The position numbers and the translations under genes were made by a program. From NCBI GenBank assembly GCA_949752745.1, contig OX457027.1, positions 11,978,982-12,042,981 on the forward strand: a stretch of DNA of 64,000 bases, in the 5' to 3' direction. The notes under the pieces were generated by a model, which ran no database searches, was not told the origin of the DNA, and saw only the letters and a program-made list of their open reading frames with translations. Below are positions 11,085 to 23,362 of the stretch, one piece after another. The stretch comes from Protula sp. h YS-2021. Taxonomy: Eukaryota > Annelida > Polychaeta > Sabellida > Serpulidae. The stretch's first letter is position 1. Every line of letters begins with the position of its first letter.

Positions 11085-11475
11085 GCCCACATACCAAGCA
11101 CACAACTCACATACCAAGCACTCGGGTTCACATACTGATCACAGGCTCACGTAAGAAACACAGGCTCGCATACCAAGCACACATTCCCACACACCAATCA
11201 CAGGCTCACACATCAATCACAGGCTCACATACCAAGCACACAGGCTCAGCAACCAGCACACAGACATACCAAGCCCACAGCCTCACACACCACACTCATT
11301 CTCACAAGCACACAGGCTAACAGCAGGCACCCAGGGCTACACACCAAGCATACAGTCACACGCCAAGCAGAGACTCGCATGCCAAGCACACAAGCTTACA
11401 CTCCAAGCACACACGCTCACATACCAAGCAAGCAGGCTGATACGCGAAGCACACAGGCCCACACACCCGCTTTCA
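11085..11475. repeat. ~20-23-bp minisatellite (ACCAAGCACACAGGCTCACA type)
   Basis: Around 17 degenerate units built on ACCAAGCACACAGGCTCAC. Open frames across it are repeat artefacts. Confidence 0.85.
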
Positions 11476-12059
11476 AAATTGGATTACCGTCTGTGGTAAT
11501 GCAAAATTGTGGACAGCCATGATATAGAAGTTTTCGACTGAGAAACCAAGTAGAAAAAGCCTTTTACAGTCCGGATATTAATGTTTTTATTCTTTGTTAC
11601 TGTGTAACAATAACTTTTTTTATGAATTCAAGTTTTTTTAGAAGCCAGAATATCTGAGCCTAGTCTGATTGGAGAAACAAAAATGTAATTTGGAGGGGGT
11701 AGACCGGGGGCTTTTTGATCCATTCCCCCAAAGATATGGTGCTGTTGTCATCATTAAAGTGCAATGAACTTGAAACCATGTTGTTGTTGTTTGTAAATCG
11801 GAAAAAGACATTTTATATTGGTAATAATTTACTGAGTTGAGTATTTTAAAATAATTGCGCATATTTTAAATATGTTCAACAGAGGCCTTAACGCGTTTAT
11901 TTTCAGTTTCGCCATAAAAATACGAATCAGCAGTCACAGGTATTACGCATGACTATTTTGAGTAATGACTGATTAGTATTGTTGACTATAAAATATATCG
12001 CGCTTTCGATGGTCAGGGAAAATCAGAAAAATTCATTTTAAAAAATGTATGTCAACCCT

Positions 12060-12310
12060 TTATATAATTGGTTGGATCTTCTTGAAATTACACATGTACA
12101 ATCTCTGGGTGGTCCTCGGAAAATTACTTTTTTCGCGATCGGCCGGAAAAAGCCGATATAACGGGACTCTGAAAATGTTGTTAAACTTTTGTTAAACTCT
12201 TCCTACAATTTTGGTTGGATCTTCTTAATATTACACATGTACAATCCTTAGGTGATCCTCGACCGGAAAATTACTTTTTTCGCGATCGGTCGAAAAGAGC
12301 CATAATGACA
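12060..12310. repeat. Two direct copies of a ~140-bp repeat with CGCGATCGG core
   Basis: Copies at about 12,065-12,180 and 12,205-12,310 share TTGGTTGGATCTTCTT, ACATGTACAATC and TACTTTTTTCGCGATCGG. The layout resembles the hairpin-array repeats farther right. A matching terminus (GGCTGGTCGCAATGTCCCTG) stands at 12,950-12,985, so 12.06-12.99 kb may be one degraded element. Confidence 0.6.
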
Positions 12311-12944
12311 GGAGAGAAATTTGTATATTTTGGTATATATTTTTTACATATATCTACAATATCCCTTGGACAGTAGTTGAATCCAACATCTCTTTATCTT
12401 TCCCCTCCCTTTTCCCCCTCTCTTGACCCCCAAATAACCCCCAAGATTTGGAGTTTCTGAAACTTTTAAGCTCAAGGTGTCAGAAGTCGAAACCTCCCCC
12501 CTCCGCTTCACGAAAAGTTGGATCCGCTCTGATCCTTGAAGTCAGTTGTGTTTGAGTGGCGGGTCACAAATAAAAACCATAAGGAGAGAGAAAGCTGTGT
12601 CTCCCTTCATTGTTTAGTAAATTTGATCTATAAAAATATGACAGTTGCTTTGATGGTGCGATAGTCGTGGTAATTCCTGTCATTTTGTCTTTGCAGTAAA
12701 ATAGAACAAGTGACCATTAAAACAAGTATCTCCATTTCCAAAAGAATTCCGGCTTAGTGATTAAATTAACTAGTTTTTGACCGATTTTGTTGTTGGGGGA
12801 TGGGAGAGAGGGTAATATATTCAGACAGGGATCCATCTTATCGAAAAATATCTTTGGTGCAGTCATATTTTATTTATACAACAGCTGAATGTGTGATTTT
12901 GTAAGCAACAATGAGATGGTAAAGTGGTTAACTCTCCTTGCGTT

Positions 12945-12985
12945 GGGCTCGGCTGGTCGCAATGTCCCTGGGCATTCTTGTTTGC
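12945..12985 (+). repeat. Solo 3' terminus of the hairpin-array family
   Basis: GGCTGGTCGCAATGTCCCTG followed by GGCATTCTTGTTT, nearly the same as the end at 27,410-27,443. The AATGTCC/GGNCATT arms form a hairpin. Confidence 0.6.
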
Positions 12986-13639
12986 TGTATACTGGGACAT
13001 TTGCAAGGACATCCCAGAAGAGCTTGTCCAGGGACCTGAAGCCATACAGATATGCCTGCAATGACGACACGCCCCTCTGCTGCGCAGCTCCACAAACTTG
13101 ATTCAGAAGATATTTTTTGCCATGCGCCGGGGAGCAGGGTGCCACTGCTTCCTAGTACGCCGTTCCTCGTCAAAGTTTAGCCTGCCAGCCAAAACAGTTT
13201 ACCGTGGTGTGGCTGGATAATCTCCTTTTTGGAGCCACCTGGCAAGGAGTAAGCGGACCAGTCCAAATTAGGTTCAACCAGGTGAGGGTGTAGTCAAGCT
13301 ACTTTGCAACTACATTTATTCAAGCTTCATCTACATGAGCGACGAATGTATGGTTGCCGCTAACAAAAAGGTGCTACTACCCCTACACCCAAAGATAATA
13401 AATCCAGAGGCAAATACATACACAAGTACAGCCTTGAGTGCTGGCAAGACTAGTTTAAGCAACATCTCAACACGGAATTCCCACACAATAGTGAAGTTAA
13501 TAAAGATATTCCAGACCCACCACGGAACTGCGATAATCAGCAATCGCTTCGCAAGAGGTGAAGAAAACTGTCATTCAAATTAAATTCCGAAAAGTACCAA
13601 GCTAAATCACCGTCAAAGCTTTAAGAAGTGACCCAATGA

Positions 13640-14800
13640 ACAAGATGCTGTACAAATTGATCAGAGCAAACACCGAAAGATTGGTCCAAAGTAATAGTAT
13701 AAACCATTTACTGAAAAGAGGTAAGAAAACCCCACCAACTATGGCGCGATATCATTGTTATTGATCCCGAACAAAGTATTTAGCAGGATCCTCCTCATCA
13801 GAATGAAAGAAGGAACCGAAGAAAACTCAGTGGGAGAAAGCCAGTTTTGATTCAGACAATCAGGAAGAGCAGTAGAAGCACTATTTATTCAACGACAAAT
13901 ATTAGAGAAGGAGAAGGAAAACACAGTATCACTACACTTCAATTGTGTTGACTTCAATCCGGTGTTCGATACAGTCTGGAGAAAAGTACTGTGGAAAATG
14001 GTGTTGGCAGTAAGTTTAGATCCAAACATTGTCCGTTTTATTAAGGAAACAATTCTACACACTGAACGCTAATAAATAGTCAGCTTGCAGAATAGTTCAA
14101 AGTTGAAGTAAGGATACGTCAAGAGTGTCTGCTATGACCAGCCTTGTTTAATATCTTCCGGGCGTTAGTGATGACAGAACTAAAATCACTAGATAACACT
14201 TTCTACCTAAGTGACACCCTCTCCCTAGACATCAGATACACAGATGACACCAGGCTACTTTCGACCAAATTTGTAAAGCAAAGTTGTCTACACAATATGA
14301 CCCTAACGGGTTGCTGGTGTCGTTAAACCAATCAATCAACTACCGAAGAATTAGAAGCAAAAATGGAGCATGAAAATAGATAGAGCAAAATGTGAAATCG
14401 TTCGACAATCAAATAAATATCGACAGGCAAATGGTAGAACGCGTAGAAGTGTTTTTTATTTCAAGTAAAGTACTGCCAGACTTCACAGCGGATATAAAAA
14501 AGAATTGCCCCAGCTTCAGCTGCATTTGAATACCTGAAAAAGTCCATCGAGGCACAGAAGTCAAAAAACAGAAGATTCAAAACTAGATCTATCAATCAAT
14601 GATTCTCCCCATTGGTATGTAGGTCTCAGAAACCTGGACGCTGAAACCGGAAGACGTCAGCAAACGAGAGCTGTTTGAGATGAAATGTATCCAAGCAATC
14701 ATAGGAATCACTCTGAGGGACATAATAGACAAAACAAAAATGCAAGCATGTCAGGCTACCGATAAGAACGGCAAAAAGAACCGGCAACAGCGGTTTGGTG
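13640..14800 (+). pseudogene. Decayed non-LTR reverse transcriptase
   Basis: Broken plus-strand frames follow RT order. KVFSRILLIRMK is near 13,770. FRQSGRAVEALFIQRQILEK with VDFNPVFDTVWRKVLWKM (an AFD-type block) is near 13,850-14,000. A YTDDTRLLS block (the catalytic YADD changed to YTDD) is near 14,240. ETWTLKPEDVSKRELFEMK, the usual post-RT region of such elements, is near 14,630. Multiple stops and shifts make it inactive. The clade is not certain. Confidence 0.8.
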
Positions 14801-16528
14801 CATTCTGAAGAGAGTAAGGGGTTCGCAAGGCTTAGTCAGCTAAGCAAGGAAGTAAGCAAGCACGTTTAGTCAGTTTAATCCAGAATGCACTAAATAAGTC
14901 GAAGGCGCTTTATTTCACTAGGACAAAAATATACACTTTATTGTTTTTATTGTTCGATACCTTCTTACTTTAAACAGATTGTGTATGGGTAGGAAACAGT
15001 TGAAAGGAGAGACGGATGCACATCGCAATATGTCTTCCTTAACTCGATACATACTGCGTATAGGTTTTGAACTCTTCACGTTTGATATGTTGGAGCTCTA
15101 AAGTGTAGTGCAAAGATGTAGTATTGCCCTCCCCCCACATATGAATTGATGGAGTTTTTTTTACCTGGTATTCAGTCGTCTCCTCCCGGACAGTTTGGGC
15201 TAGAGCAGTGTGACTTCACATGCCGTTGATATAAAATAGCTGAAATCGGAGAGCTACCTGCTGTGTATTAACACAAAGTGGATTAATTTGTTTTAAACGA
15301 GGTTCCACTTTTCAGTTCTGTTTATCCTTTTGAGTTCTGTTTATCTTGTGGGTCTGGGGAGTAAAAATGTGTTATACACAGCAGACCAAACCGTCTGCTT
15401 GACAGGAATGGATACACGTACCGAGGTCGCTAGAAACTACAAAAACTGAATTTATTTTTATATCTGTGTTCAAATTCAAATGTTCTGAAAAAAATAGTAG
15501 TTAGGTAACGTTAATGGCAAAAATTGAATTTCACACCCTATGCGAAATAACAACTCATAAAACCATTTCGTTTATATATAATATAGGAGCATTAACTTTT
15601 GGTCTTGATTTGGGACCAATGTCACAGGAAATGATTCACCTGGAAAACCGTTAGACACAGAGTTGTTTTGAACTCGTTTGAGATTTAAAGGCTGTTGGAA
15701 GCAAATGATAGAGCTTCAATCAAGATCTCTTGAAGCATTTACAATTCCTATAATATTTTCTAAATTCAGCTGTAAAATTGGGATTCAAGATAATTTGTAC
15801 TTTAAACACCAGTACTGCGTACACCTAAAAGAGAATCTATATCTATTGGTCACGAAATTGTTTTTTTTTTCTTTTCTTACTAATTGTGGAGTATGTATAT
15901 TGTATAAGAAAACATAGGACCATTATTAATTAACTCTGCACGACAGATTACTAATATCTTATCCAATGACCTCACAGTCAAACAATATGCACATTTTTCT
16001 TTTAGAAACGCTATCTATTAGCTACCTGAAATTATTTGATACATAATGTATAAGACACAAGAATCAAGGATAAGTGTACATTGTATTAAGAGTAGCCCAT
16101 ACGTTTTAATTAATGGTAGTCAGGATCTGTCACATGCAATATATTCTCTCTACTCCGTTTATTTAGGAGGAGACTGCTCCGGCCGCTGTGCAACTTTGCT
16201 CTGACTCGGGGAAGGTTGACCATAGGGTAACGATCAGTTTCCCCACCTGGTGGCCAAAAATGTGGCGTTTAGTGGCCAATAAATGCCGGTTGACTGCTAT
16301 GCCCAATATACTTTGTACCAATTTAAAAACTGCAAAAAAATGCGCGTATCTGCGCAAAGGATGCGTCAAAACTGTCAAAAACACGACCGATTCAGTTGTA
16401 ATAACTGTTTTAAACACATAGTCTCATGGAGCTATCCAGTAGATTGGTTAATAAATATCTCCAAGCACAATGTCTTTCAAGAAAAAACTGAAGTTGACCT
16501 TACAGTTGATCACACAACTGTAAGAAAA
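14801..16528. other. No gene seen
   Basis: AT-rich. Open frames on both strands at 16,160-16,546 overlap one another and match no family I know. Confidence 0.45.
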
Positions 16529-16654
16529 CACAAGAATGTCCAGTGACATTGTGACCAGCCGAGATCTAGTGAATCTATGAATAAGCTTGTCTGGTTGCCA
16601 AAAGTGGTAGTCACATTGTCCAAGTTTGCCCAAGGACAAAGCCCCGGTTACGAA

Positions 16655-17300
16655 AAGCGACCAATGCGCATGTTTATTCAACTTGCGTTGATGTGTGGTT
16701 TGCATTTCGGAAAAATGTACATGTTTATTTAACTGGCCGTTGTACTCTGTTCGCATTTCGGATCAGAGCGCATATTTATTTAACTTGCATTGATGTACGG
16801 TTTGCAAAGCGAACCAGTGCACATGTTTATTTAATATGCATTGCTGCTCATGTTTACTTAACTTGCGTTGATGCGCGGCTCACATTTGAGACCAGTGAGC
16901 ATGTTTATTCAACTTACGTTGCTAAGCCGTTCGCATTTCGTACCAGTGTGCATGTTTGTTTAGCTAGTGTTGATGCACGTTTGACTTTTTGGACCAGTGC
17001 GCATGTTTATTTAAATTGCATTGATGTGTGGTTCTTATTTAATACCAGTGCGCATGTTTATTTAACTTGCGTCGATGCGCAGTTCGTATTTCGAACCAAT
17101 GCGCATGTATATTCAACTTCCGTTGATGAGTGGTTCGCAATTCCACATATTTTTTAGCTTGCATTGATGCGCTGTTCACATTTCGGACCACTGCGCATGT
17201 TTATTTAACTGGCGTTGATCGCGATTCGATTTCGAACCAGTGCGCATGTTTACCAAACTTGCGTCGATGCGCAATCCGCTTTTAGGAGCAATGAGCATGT
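16655..17300. repeat. 51-bp tandem array, open as a 17-residue repeat
   Basis: Units such as AGTGCGCATGTTTATTTAAC plus TTGCGTTGATGCGCGGTTCG repeat every 51 bases. One plus-strand frame stays open for 154 codons with a 17-residue repeat ([13 protein letters not shown] type). Confidence 0.85.
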
Positions 17301-17319
17301 TTATTCAACTTACAAGTTT

Positions 17320-19230
17320 TGGCGGATCGTTTTCAACAGGGACCTAACTGGAGAAGAATCGTACAAAATTGGAAAGGAATTCAATCAAAATTGTGGGAGA
17401 AAAAGCATTTTCCAAATTTTGTCAATAAATTAAAAACTGCTCCCTATTTAACCAATTTTTGGCGGATCGCCAGAAACAGTAAGATTTTTAGAAAGATTCA
17501 TGTGAAAATCTGATCAAAATTGTTCAAGAAGCATTTTGAAACTTAGGCACCAAAAAAAACTAAAAATGCCCCTATTTAGCCAATTTTTGGCGGATCACCA
17601 AAAAACAAAAATTTTCAAAGGAAGATTATATTGAGAACATTTGTGCAAAATTTGAAGTAAATCTGATCAAAATTGGGCGAGCAGAAGCATTTTGAAAATT
17701 GGCAGCAACAATTTTTAAATGATCTCCATTTAGCCAATTTTGGCAGATCGCCTAAAAAGTATTTTTTCACGAGAGGCCTACCTAGAGAACAACTGTCCAA
17801 AATTGGGAAAGAATCCGATCACAATTGTGGAGGAAGAAGCATTTTGAAAATTAGACAACGACAAATTAAAAAATAACCCCCATTTGGCAACTTTTTGGCG
17901 GATCGCCAAAAAAGTAAATTATCAAAAGTAGAGCTACATTGAGAGCATTCGTACCATATTTGAAGAAAATCTGATCAAAATTGTGAGAGAAGAAGCATTT
18001 CAGAAATTGCCAACAAAAAATTTTATATGCCCTTTATTTAGCCAATTTTTGGCAGATCTCCAAAAACAGTAATTTTTCAAGAGAGGCCTACCTACAGAAC
18101 AAGTGTCCAAAATTGGAAAGATATCCAATCAAAAGTGTTAGAGAAGCGTTTTGAAAATTAGACACCAAAAAATTAAAAAATGACCCCGATTTGGCCAATT
18201 TTTGGCGGATCGCCAAAAAAGTAAATTGTCAATGGAAAACTACGTTGAGAGCGTTCGTACAAAAGTTGAAGGAAATCTGATCAAAATTGTGAGAGAAGAA
18301 GCATTTTAAAAATTGGCAACAAAAATTTAAATGCCTACCATTTTAGCCAATTTTCGGCAGATCTCCAAACATAGTAATTTTCCAAGAGAGGCCTACGTAG
18401 AGAACAAGTGTCCAAAATTGGAAAGAAATCCGATCAAAATTGTGGCGTTGATCAGCATTTCTTATTTTAGACCAGTGCGCAGATTTATTTAACTTGCGTT
18501 CATACGCGATTCGATTTCTAACCAGTGCGCATGTTTACCAAACTTGCGTCGATGCGCAGTCTGCATTTTGGAGCAATGCGCATGTTTATTCAACTTACAA
18601 GTTTCGGCGGATCGTCCAAAGACAATTAATTTTTCAACAGGGACCTAACTGGAGAAGAATCGTACAAAATTGGAAAGGAATTCAATCAAAATTTGTGGGA
18701 GAAGAAGTATTGTCCAAATTTTGCCAATAAATTAAAAACTGCCCCTATTTAGCCAATTTTTGGCGGATCGCCAGAAACAGTAAGATTTTTAGAGAGTAGT
18801 ACCTACAGAACATTCATGCAAAAGTTAAAGAAAATCTGATCAAATTTGTTCAAGAAACATTTTGAAACTTAGGCACCAAAAAATTTTAAAATGAACCCTA
18901 ATTAGCCAATTTTTTTTTGGGCGGATCGCCAAAAACGTAAAATTGTAAGGAAGGACTATATTGAGAACATTTGTGCAAAATTTGACGAAAATTTGATCAA
19001 AATTGGGCGAGCAGAAGCATTTTGAAAATTGGCAGCAACAATTTTAAATAAGCTCCATTTAGCCAATTTTGGCAGATTGCCAAAAAAGTATTTTTTACGA
19101 GAGGCCTACCTAGAGAACAACTGTCCAAAATTGGGACAAATGCCCTCCCCCCCCCCCCCATTTAGCCAATTTTTGGCGGATCGCCAAAGAAAATATTTTT
19201 TAAAGAGAGGCTTACCTAGGGAACATGTGT
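17320..19230. repeat. ~150-bp units each with a GGCGGATCGCC palindrome
   Basis: Palindromes lie near 17,331, 17,461, 17,588, 17,738, 17,890, 18,046, 18,199, 18,351, 18,605, 18,758, 18,912, 19,070 and 19,174. Most are spaced about 150 bases apart, with AATTGGAAAG, GATCAAAATTGTG and GAAGCATTTTG between them. Confidence 0.85.
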
Positions 19231-19330
19231 GTAAAAATTGAGAGGAATCTGAGCAAAACTGAAGGAGAAGAAACATTTTAAGTAAAAGTTAACACACGTA
19301 CACACGTGCATACAGACGACGAAAGAGATC

Positions 19331-20170
19331 TTGGCATGAGCTTAGGGTTAGCAAAAGTTAAATCTTTTCAAAGATATCCCTTATCATTCAAATTAACAAA
19401 TTAATTTCTTTGAAATGATGTTTCACATGAAGCCTTCAGTGTAAAACCTTGAATGCAAATATATAAAATATTAAGCTGACTGTCAGGAGCTTGAAACCTA
19501 TTCGTACCTTTTTTATCACAAATGATGTTTTGGCGGTGGTAAATAGTTCTACTTAGTTTGGTGACAAGCGTCTTCTACATCCTTTTCTAAAGATAAACTT
19601 CTCAGTAACATTGTCCAAAAAGAGTTGTATATGCATTTTTCAACAAAGCTTTTTGGCCAACTTTACTAAGTGGACGTGGCATTATTGGCTTGTTTCAAAG
19701 AATTGGTGTGGTTGGAAGTGAACCAATTACCAGGTCGATGGGCTTGATATTATCTGTCACATTTATTTTAACGTCATTAATGAGTACAAGACGTTCGTTT
19801 TGCTCGCTCGCTCGCTTTAAGCCTTCCCCTTTGGTAAGATGTGCCGGGATATCCTCACCATTCAGCCCTGGCCCAGAAAATCAAGACAAATTATAGTTTG
19901 CTGTTTTATTAAATTCTAAAGGTCTGTGTTTAAATGTGAGCAGATTTTGCTGCTTAGTGAAAGCGTTGCTGGTTTTACGTGTAGATGATGTGCACGGAAA
20001 GAAATAGGAGGGGTTGATAGGAGTAATGTAATAATGCCAGTTCTTGCTTTTTAGTTATTTCTTTTTTGGGGTGGTATAAATGAGCATGTAACGCACACCC
20101 AAAATAGCAAATTAGTGCCTAAACCGTATTCAGTTATGGTCCTTGTAAGGGCCGGGTGTTTTTGTCAGTC
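19331..20170. other. No gene seen
   Basis: No recognised coding or repeat structure. Confidence 0.45.
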
Positions 20171-22060
20171 ACTCTACTCCATGCTGTTCTTGCGCAATAC
20201 ATTCTTGTTACCGTTGGAGTGCAAAAATTTATCTATTTGGTAGGCAATCATGTCAAAATGTACAGCATCAGTCAACCTGTCTTGGTATATATCCTTTGTT
20301 TGTATGTGATAGCACAACATTTCGGTATCACTGAACAACAAAATTGCTTCAGGATACGTTTGTTTCACATACCTATGATGAAACTCGTACAACACGGTCT
20401 GGCATATTTCTGGTGTACTGAACCCAATCTGTATTGATTTATTCAATAAAAATTCTATTTGTCGTTGATGTGCAGCAGCTAAATCTTCATTGAAGATTTT
20501 CTATCGGTGAAATAATGATTTAGCAATGAACTTCTTGAAGTGAACAAATTGAATCGTAATCCGTTTACTTGCTTTCTTTATGGCCTTGCCAAACACAGAA
20601 TTATTCATCAGCTTGTAGAAGTCTTTCACAAATGGGTTTTTGGCTTGTTTGCGCATTGGTTATTGAAAGCGATGTATGGTTCTAGCCATAAACCATTGTG
20701 AATGTTATAGTCGTTGTGAGCACCTGTCACCACCATTCTCACTAAGAAATATAGCTGAAGGTTGCATCAATGGACCACCTATTTTTCTTTGCTTTACAAA
20801 CTGGGAACCAGTTTAGTGGTTTATTCCCCCTTCATATTTAGTTTCTCCTTCAATCTTTTACCTATGGTGATAATTCTCTATAAGCTACAGCATTCTTCTC
20901 GATGGCTAAAGGATAGTCACTGTGTATATCATGCAGACTGCCTAGATATTCCAGGTCGACTTTAAAAGTTTTACCCTGCTTTTTCATTAACAGACGTTTG
21001 AATTACATCCTCCAAAATTCTGGCTCTGTCATCCATAAAACTAAGCCTTGGGTAATGGCTGACGCATGGCCTATCGGTACAAAATATTTGTGCTCAGATA
21101 CATGATGTAGCTGTTTAATTCATTAGGATTGTAATCGTTCAAGTACGGGTTGTTGGCGTTGGCATACTTGTTGCTGGTCATGTTCCACCGGTTGATATAT
21201 ATCAATATTAGCAATAAAGTCTAATTGTACATTGGTGTAGCGTAGCATAGTGTCCAATAACAGTCCAGGTGTTGTGTAGTTGTGTGCTGGGTTGAGTTCA
21301 TAATTAGTGAGAAAAGAATTTCGAAAATTCCCAGACTTCAGCAAACAGCAACACTTCTTATTTCAAGTATAGATCATGATAATCACCAAATACCTGGCAC
21401 TGAAAAGATAGTCAACATCGGTTGGGTGTTCTTCCATAAGTTGACTGTAGAACACTTCTTTAGGTGGTAGAATGGTACGTTCAGTTTGCTTGGTTCATCG
21501 ACGTAATCGTATGGGTACACTCTTTTGCCCAGAAACAAATTTTGCTGGTGACAGTCTTTTACAAGGATTATCAATGTTGAATATGTGTTTTCCTTAACTG
21601 GCAAGGCTGTTGACAAGTTTCTACAACGACTTGTCCATAAATTGGAGTGAGTCATTGAGCCGTAAGTTGTCCATAGAGAAGGATATATGCTTTTCAAGGG
21701 TGTTTGGTATTACTTTAACATTCCTGTCTTTGAATTTTTAATATGTCTTTCATAAGCAAGTGACTGTCATAGCCCTGAACATTGTGAAACATGACTAAAA
21801 TAATTAATGAATCTGATTTGCTCTGATTTTCGTTCGCCAGTCGAGACTGTAGGTTGCAGTTTTAATGTTTAGCACCTCGATACAAACGGGTGCGATGACC
21901 ATGATCTCTGACTCTATCCTAACAGAAGTTTATGACAAATGTGACAATCTTTCTCTTGTCGAAAATCTTGCCAGTTATTAAAATACTTGCCACAATCTTG
22001 CCACACTGAAGTTGCATGGATTGGTGTACCTTGCCATGGGTACCCAAAACCTTCTTACTG
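20171..22060 (-). pseudogene. Broken Polinton/Maverick-type protein-primed DNA polymerase B
   Basis: Minus-strand blocks follow family B, protein-primed polymerase order. A degraded zinc/HNH-like block (RVRDHGHRTRLYRGAKH) is near 21,900. The exonuclease-type block FHNVQGYDSHLLMKDI is near 21,790, and VYPYDYVDEPSK near 21,500. DPAHNYTTPGLLLDTMLRYT is near 21,270, and KLMNNSVFGK (motif B) at 20,585-20,614. The block that should read D-T-D-S reads D-T-E-M near 20,310-20,335. Frames shift repeatedly, and the catalytic aspartate block is altered, so this is an inactive remnant. This type occurs in Polintons/Mavericks and related virus-like elements. No capsid or integrase gene is seen nearby. Confidence 0.88.
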
Positions 22061-22379
22061 GTTAAGTTGCGTCCACAAATGTAGCATGTTGCTTAACTTC
22101 ATGCTGTTCATAACTTCGAACATGGTTGTTTTCCAATAGCTTTTGTCGCTAACATGCTGTTCATGGATTCGAATATTATCTTCTTTCGGTAGCTTTTGAC
22201 TGGTAAACAGTCCCTGCCAGATAGGATACTGATAATTTCATTTAGTCTTTACTGATGTCAGGGGGATGTGGTATTGGTGGTAGGACGGTATAGATATGGG
22301 TATCAAGGTGAGAGGGAGGGATCGTCAAAGTACTATATGAGGCTGTTCATGTGGCATTTGTATGTTTGAGGCAGTTGAA

Positions 22380-22660
22380 GCATGGTGACGAGCGAACGAT
22401 TGCTGTTAGTCCTTGAAGAAGCAATAACAGAGATGAAAGAAAAGGCGATAGATTTCCTTTAATTGGCAAAAAAACTTAGAGAGGAATATATTATTGCAGG
22501 GATAAAAATAAGACAAGAGCAGACCAAATCGCAACTTCGACAAGGGGGTTGGACGGTGGACCAGATCCATCAGACTTGGACCACCTCGTGTATTTGTTGA
22601 ACAAGGAAATGGCGAAAATTATTGAAGCTTCACAAGCGATTGTGAAGAATTTGGATTAGA
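22380..22660 (+). other. Possible decayed coding remnant, unrecognised
   Basis: Two short plus-strand frames read like former coding sequence: MVTSERLLLVLEEAITEMKE, stop, then in another frame DPSDLDHLVYLLNKEMAKII to a TAG. They sit on the opposite strand to, and just beyond, the polymerase remnant. I recognise no domain. Confidence 0.2.
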
Positions 22661-22679
22661 GTGAAGAACAATATCACCC

Positions 22680-23213
22680 GGCCCTTATAACACGTAATAA
22701 GCGTTTATCTTTTGTTCTTGCGTATTTGTGTGTGTATAAATGTTCATTTATACTAGCCCCCCCCCCCCCCCCCCCGCCAAAAAAAAAAAAATGAAGAAAA
22801 CTATGACTAAAAAGCTTCACTCCAAAAAAAAAAAAAAAACTTAAAAAAACATGACCCAAAAGAAGCTTGTTAAAACAGTTTTGACATTTTTGTGCTACTA
22901 ATTGGTAATCTGTCCCAAATCAAGTTATTAGTTTAAAACGGATATTGCAATTATAATTTTAAAAAGTGTTCAAATGTGAATTCACTACCCTCACCTTACA
23001 CATATCACACTTTCAGGTATATATTCCTTCTAGTTGAAACTGAAAGCTACAAATTTATGTTGATTTTTGCACATTATTTATTTATTTATTTATTTTTTCA
23101 TCCTATTTGCCCATTACGCTTTGAAATATCTCTTTAAGTAATTAGATCCTCACTCCTCGAATTACACTTACAGTTGATCTCCCTGCCTTTCTTGCGCATA
23201 AACTTTCCAGAAA
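22680..23213. other. C-run, A-runs and EMC3 upstream region
   Basis: A run of C at 22,757-22,775 and A runs at 22,780-22,842, then AT-rich sequence. The EMC3 promoter and 5' UTR should lie just before 23,214; no TATA box is obvious. Confidence 0.5.
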
Positions 23214-23362
23214 ATGGCGGAGTTGTTGTTAGACTCGCAAATCAGGTTTTGGGTGTTTTTACCGATCGTTGTAATCACATTTCTAGTTGGAATAATAAGA
23301 CATTACGTAACTATTCTTCTTGCTTCGGAAAAGAAAGTTGAACAACAACAGGTTAAGGATGG
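23214..23362 (+). CDS. EMC3: EMC3 exon 1
   Basis: Residues 1-49 plus two bases; GTGAGT donor at 23,363. Confidence 0.97.

Larger units (their letters stand above)
16529..19330 (-). mobile_element. Hairpin-array repeat element, copy A
   Basis: A composite non-coding repeat. Its edge at 16,530-16,560 is AATGTCCAGTGACATT plus GTGACCAGCCGAG, the reverse complement of the end near 27,410. Inside are a 51-bp tandem array (about 16,655-17,300, again in part at 18,440-18,600) and some 13 units of about 150 bp. Each long unit carries a palindrome of the form TTTTTGGCGGATCGCCAAAA. A related copy lies in opposite orientation at 25,272-27,443. No transposase is seen. Hairpin ends without long terminal inverted repeats recall non-autonomous Helitron-like elements, but the ends do not clearly fit. 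Confidence 0.7.

Noticed and set aside
10927..11320. Two overlapping plus-strand frames with His/Thr-rich repeats
   Set aside because: They lie on the ACCAAGCACACAGGCTCAC minisatellite and show no domain.
16163..16546. Open frames on both strands between 16.16 and 16.55 kb
   Set aside because: Mutually overlapping, no recognised motif, and adjacent to the edge of a repeat element.
17320..19230. Regular palindromic repeats that look CRISPR-like at first glance
   Set aside because: The genome is eukaryotic, the intervals are themselves repeats and not unique spacers, and no cas gene is present.
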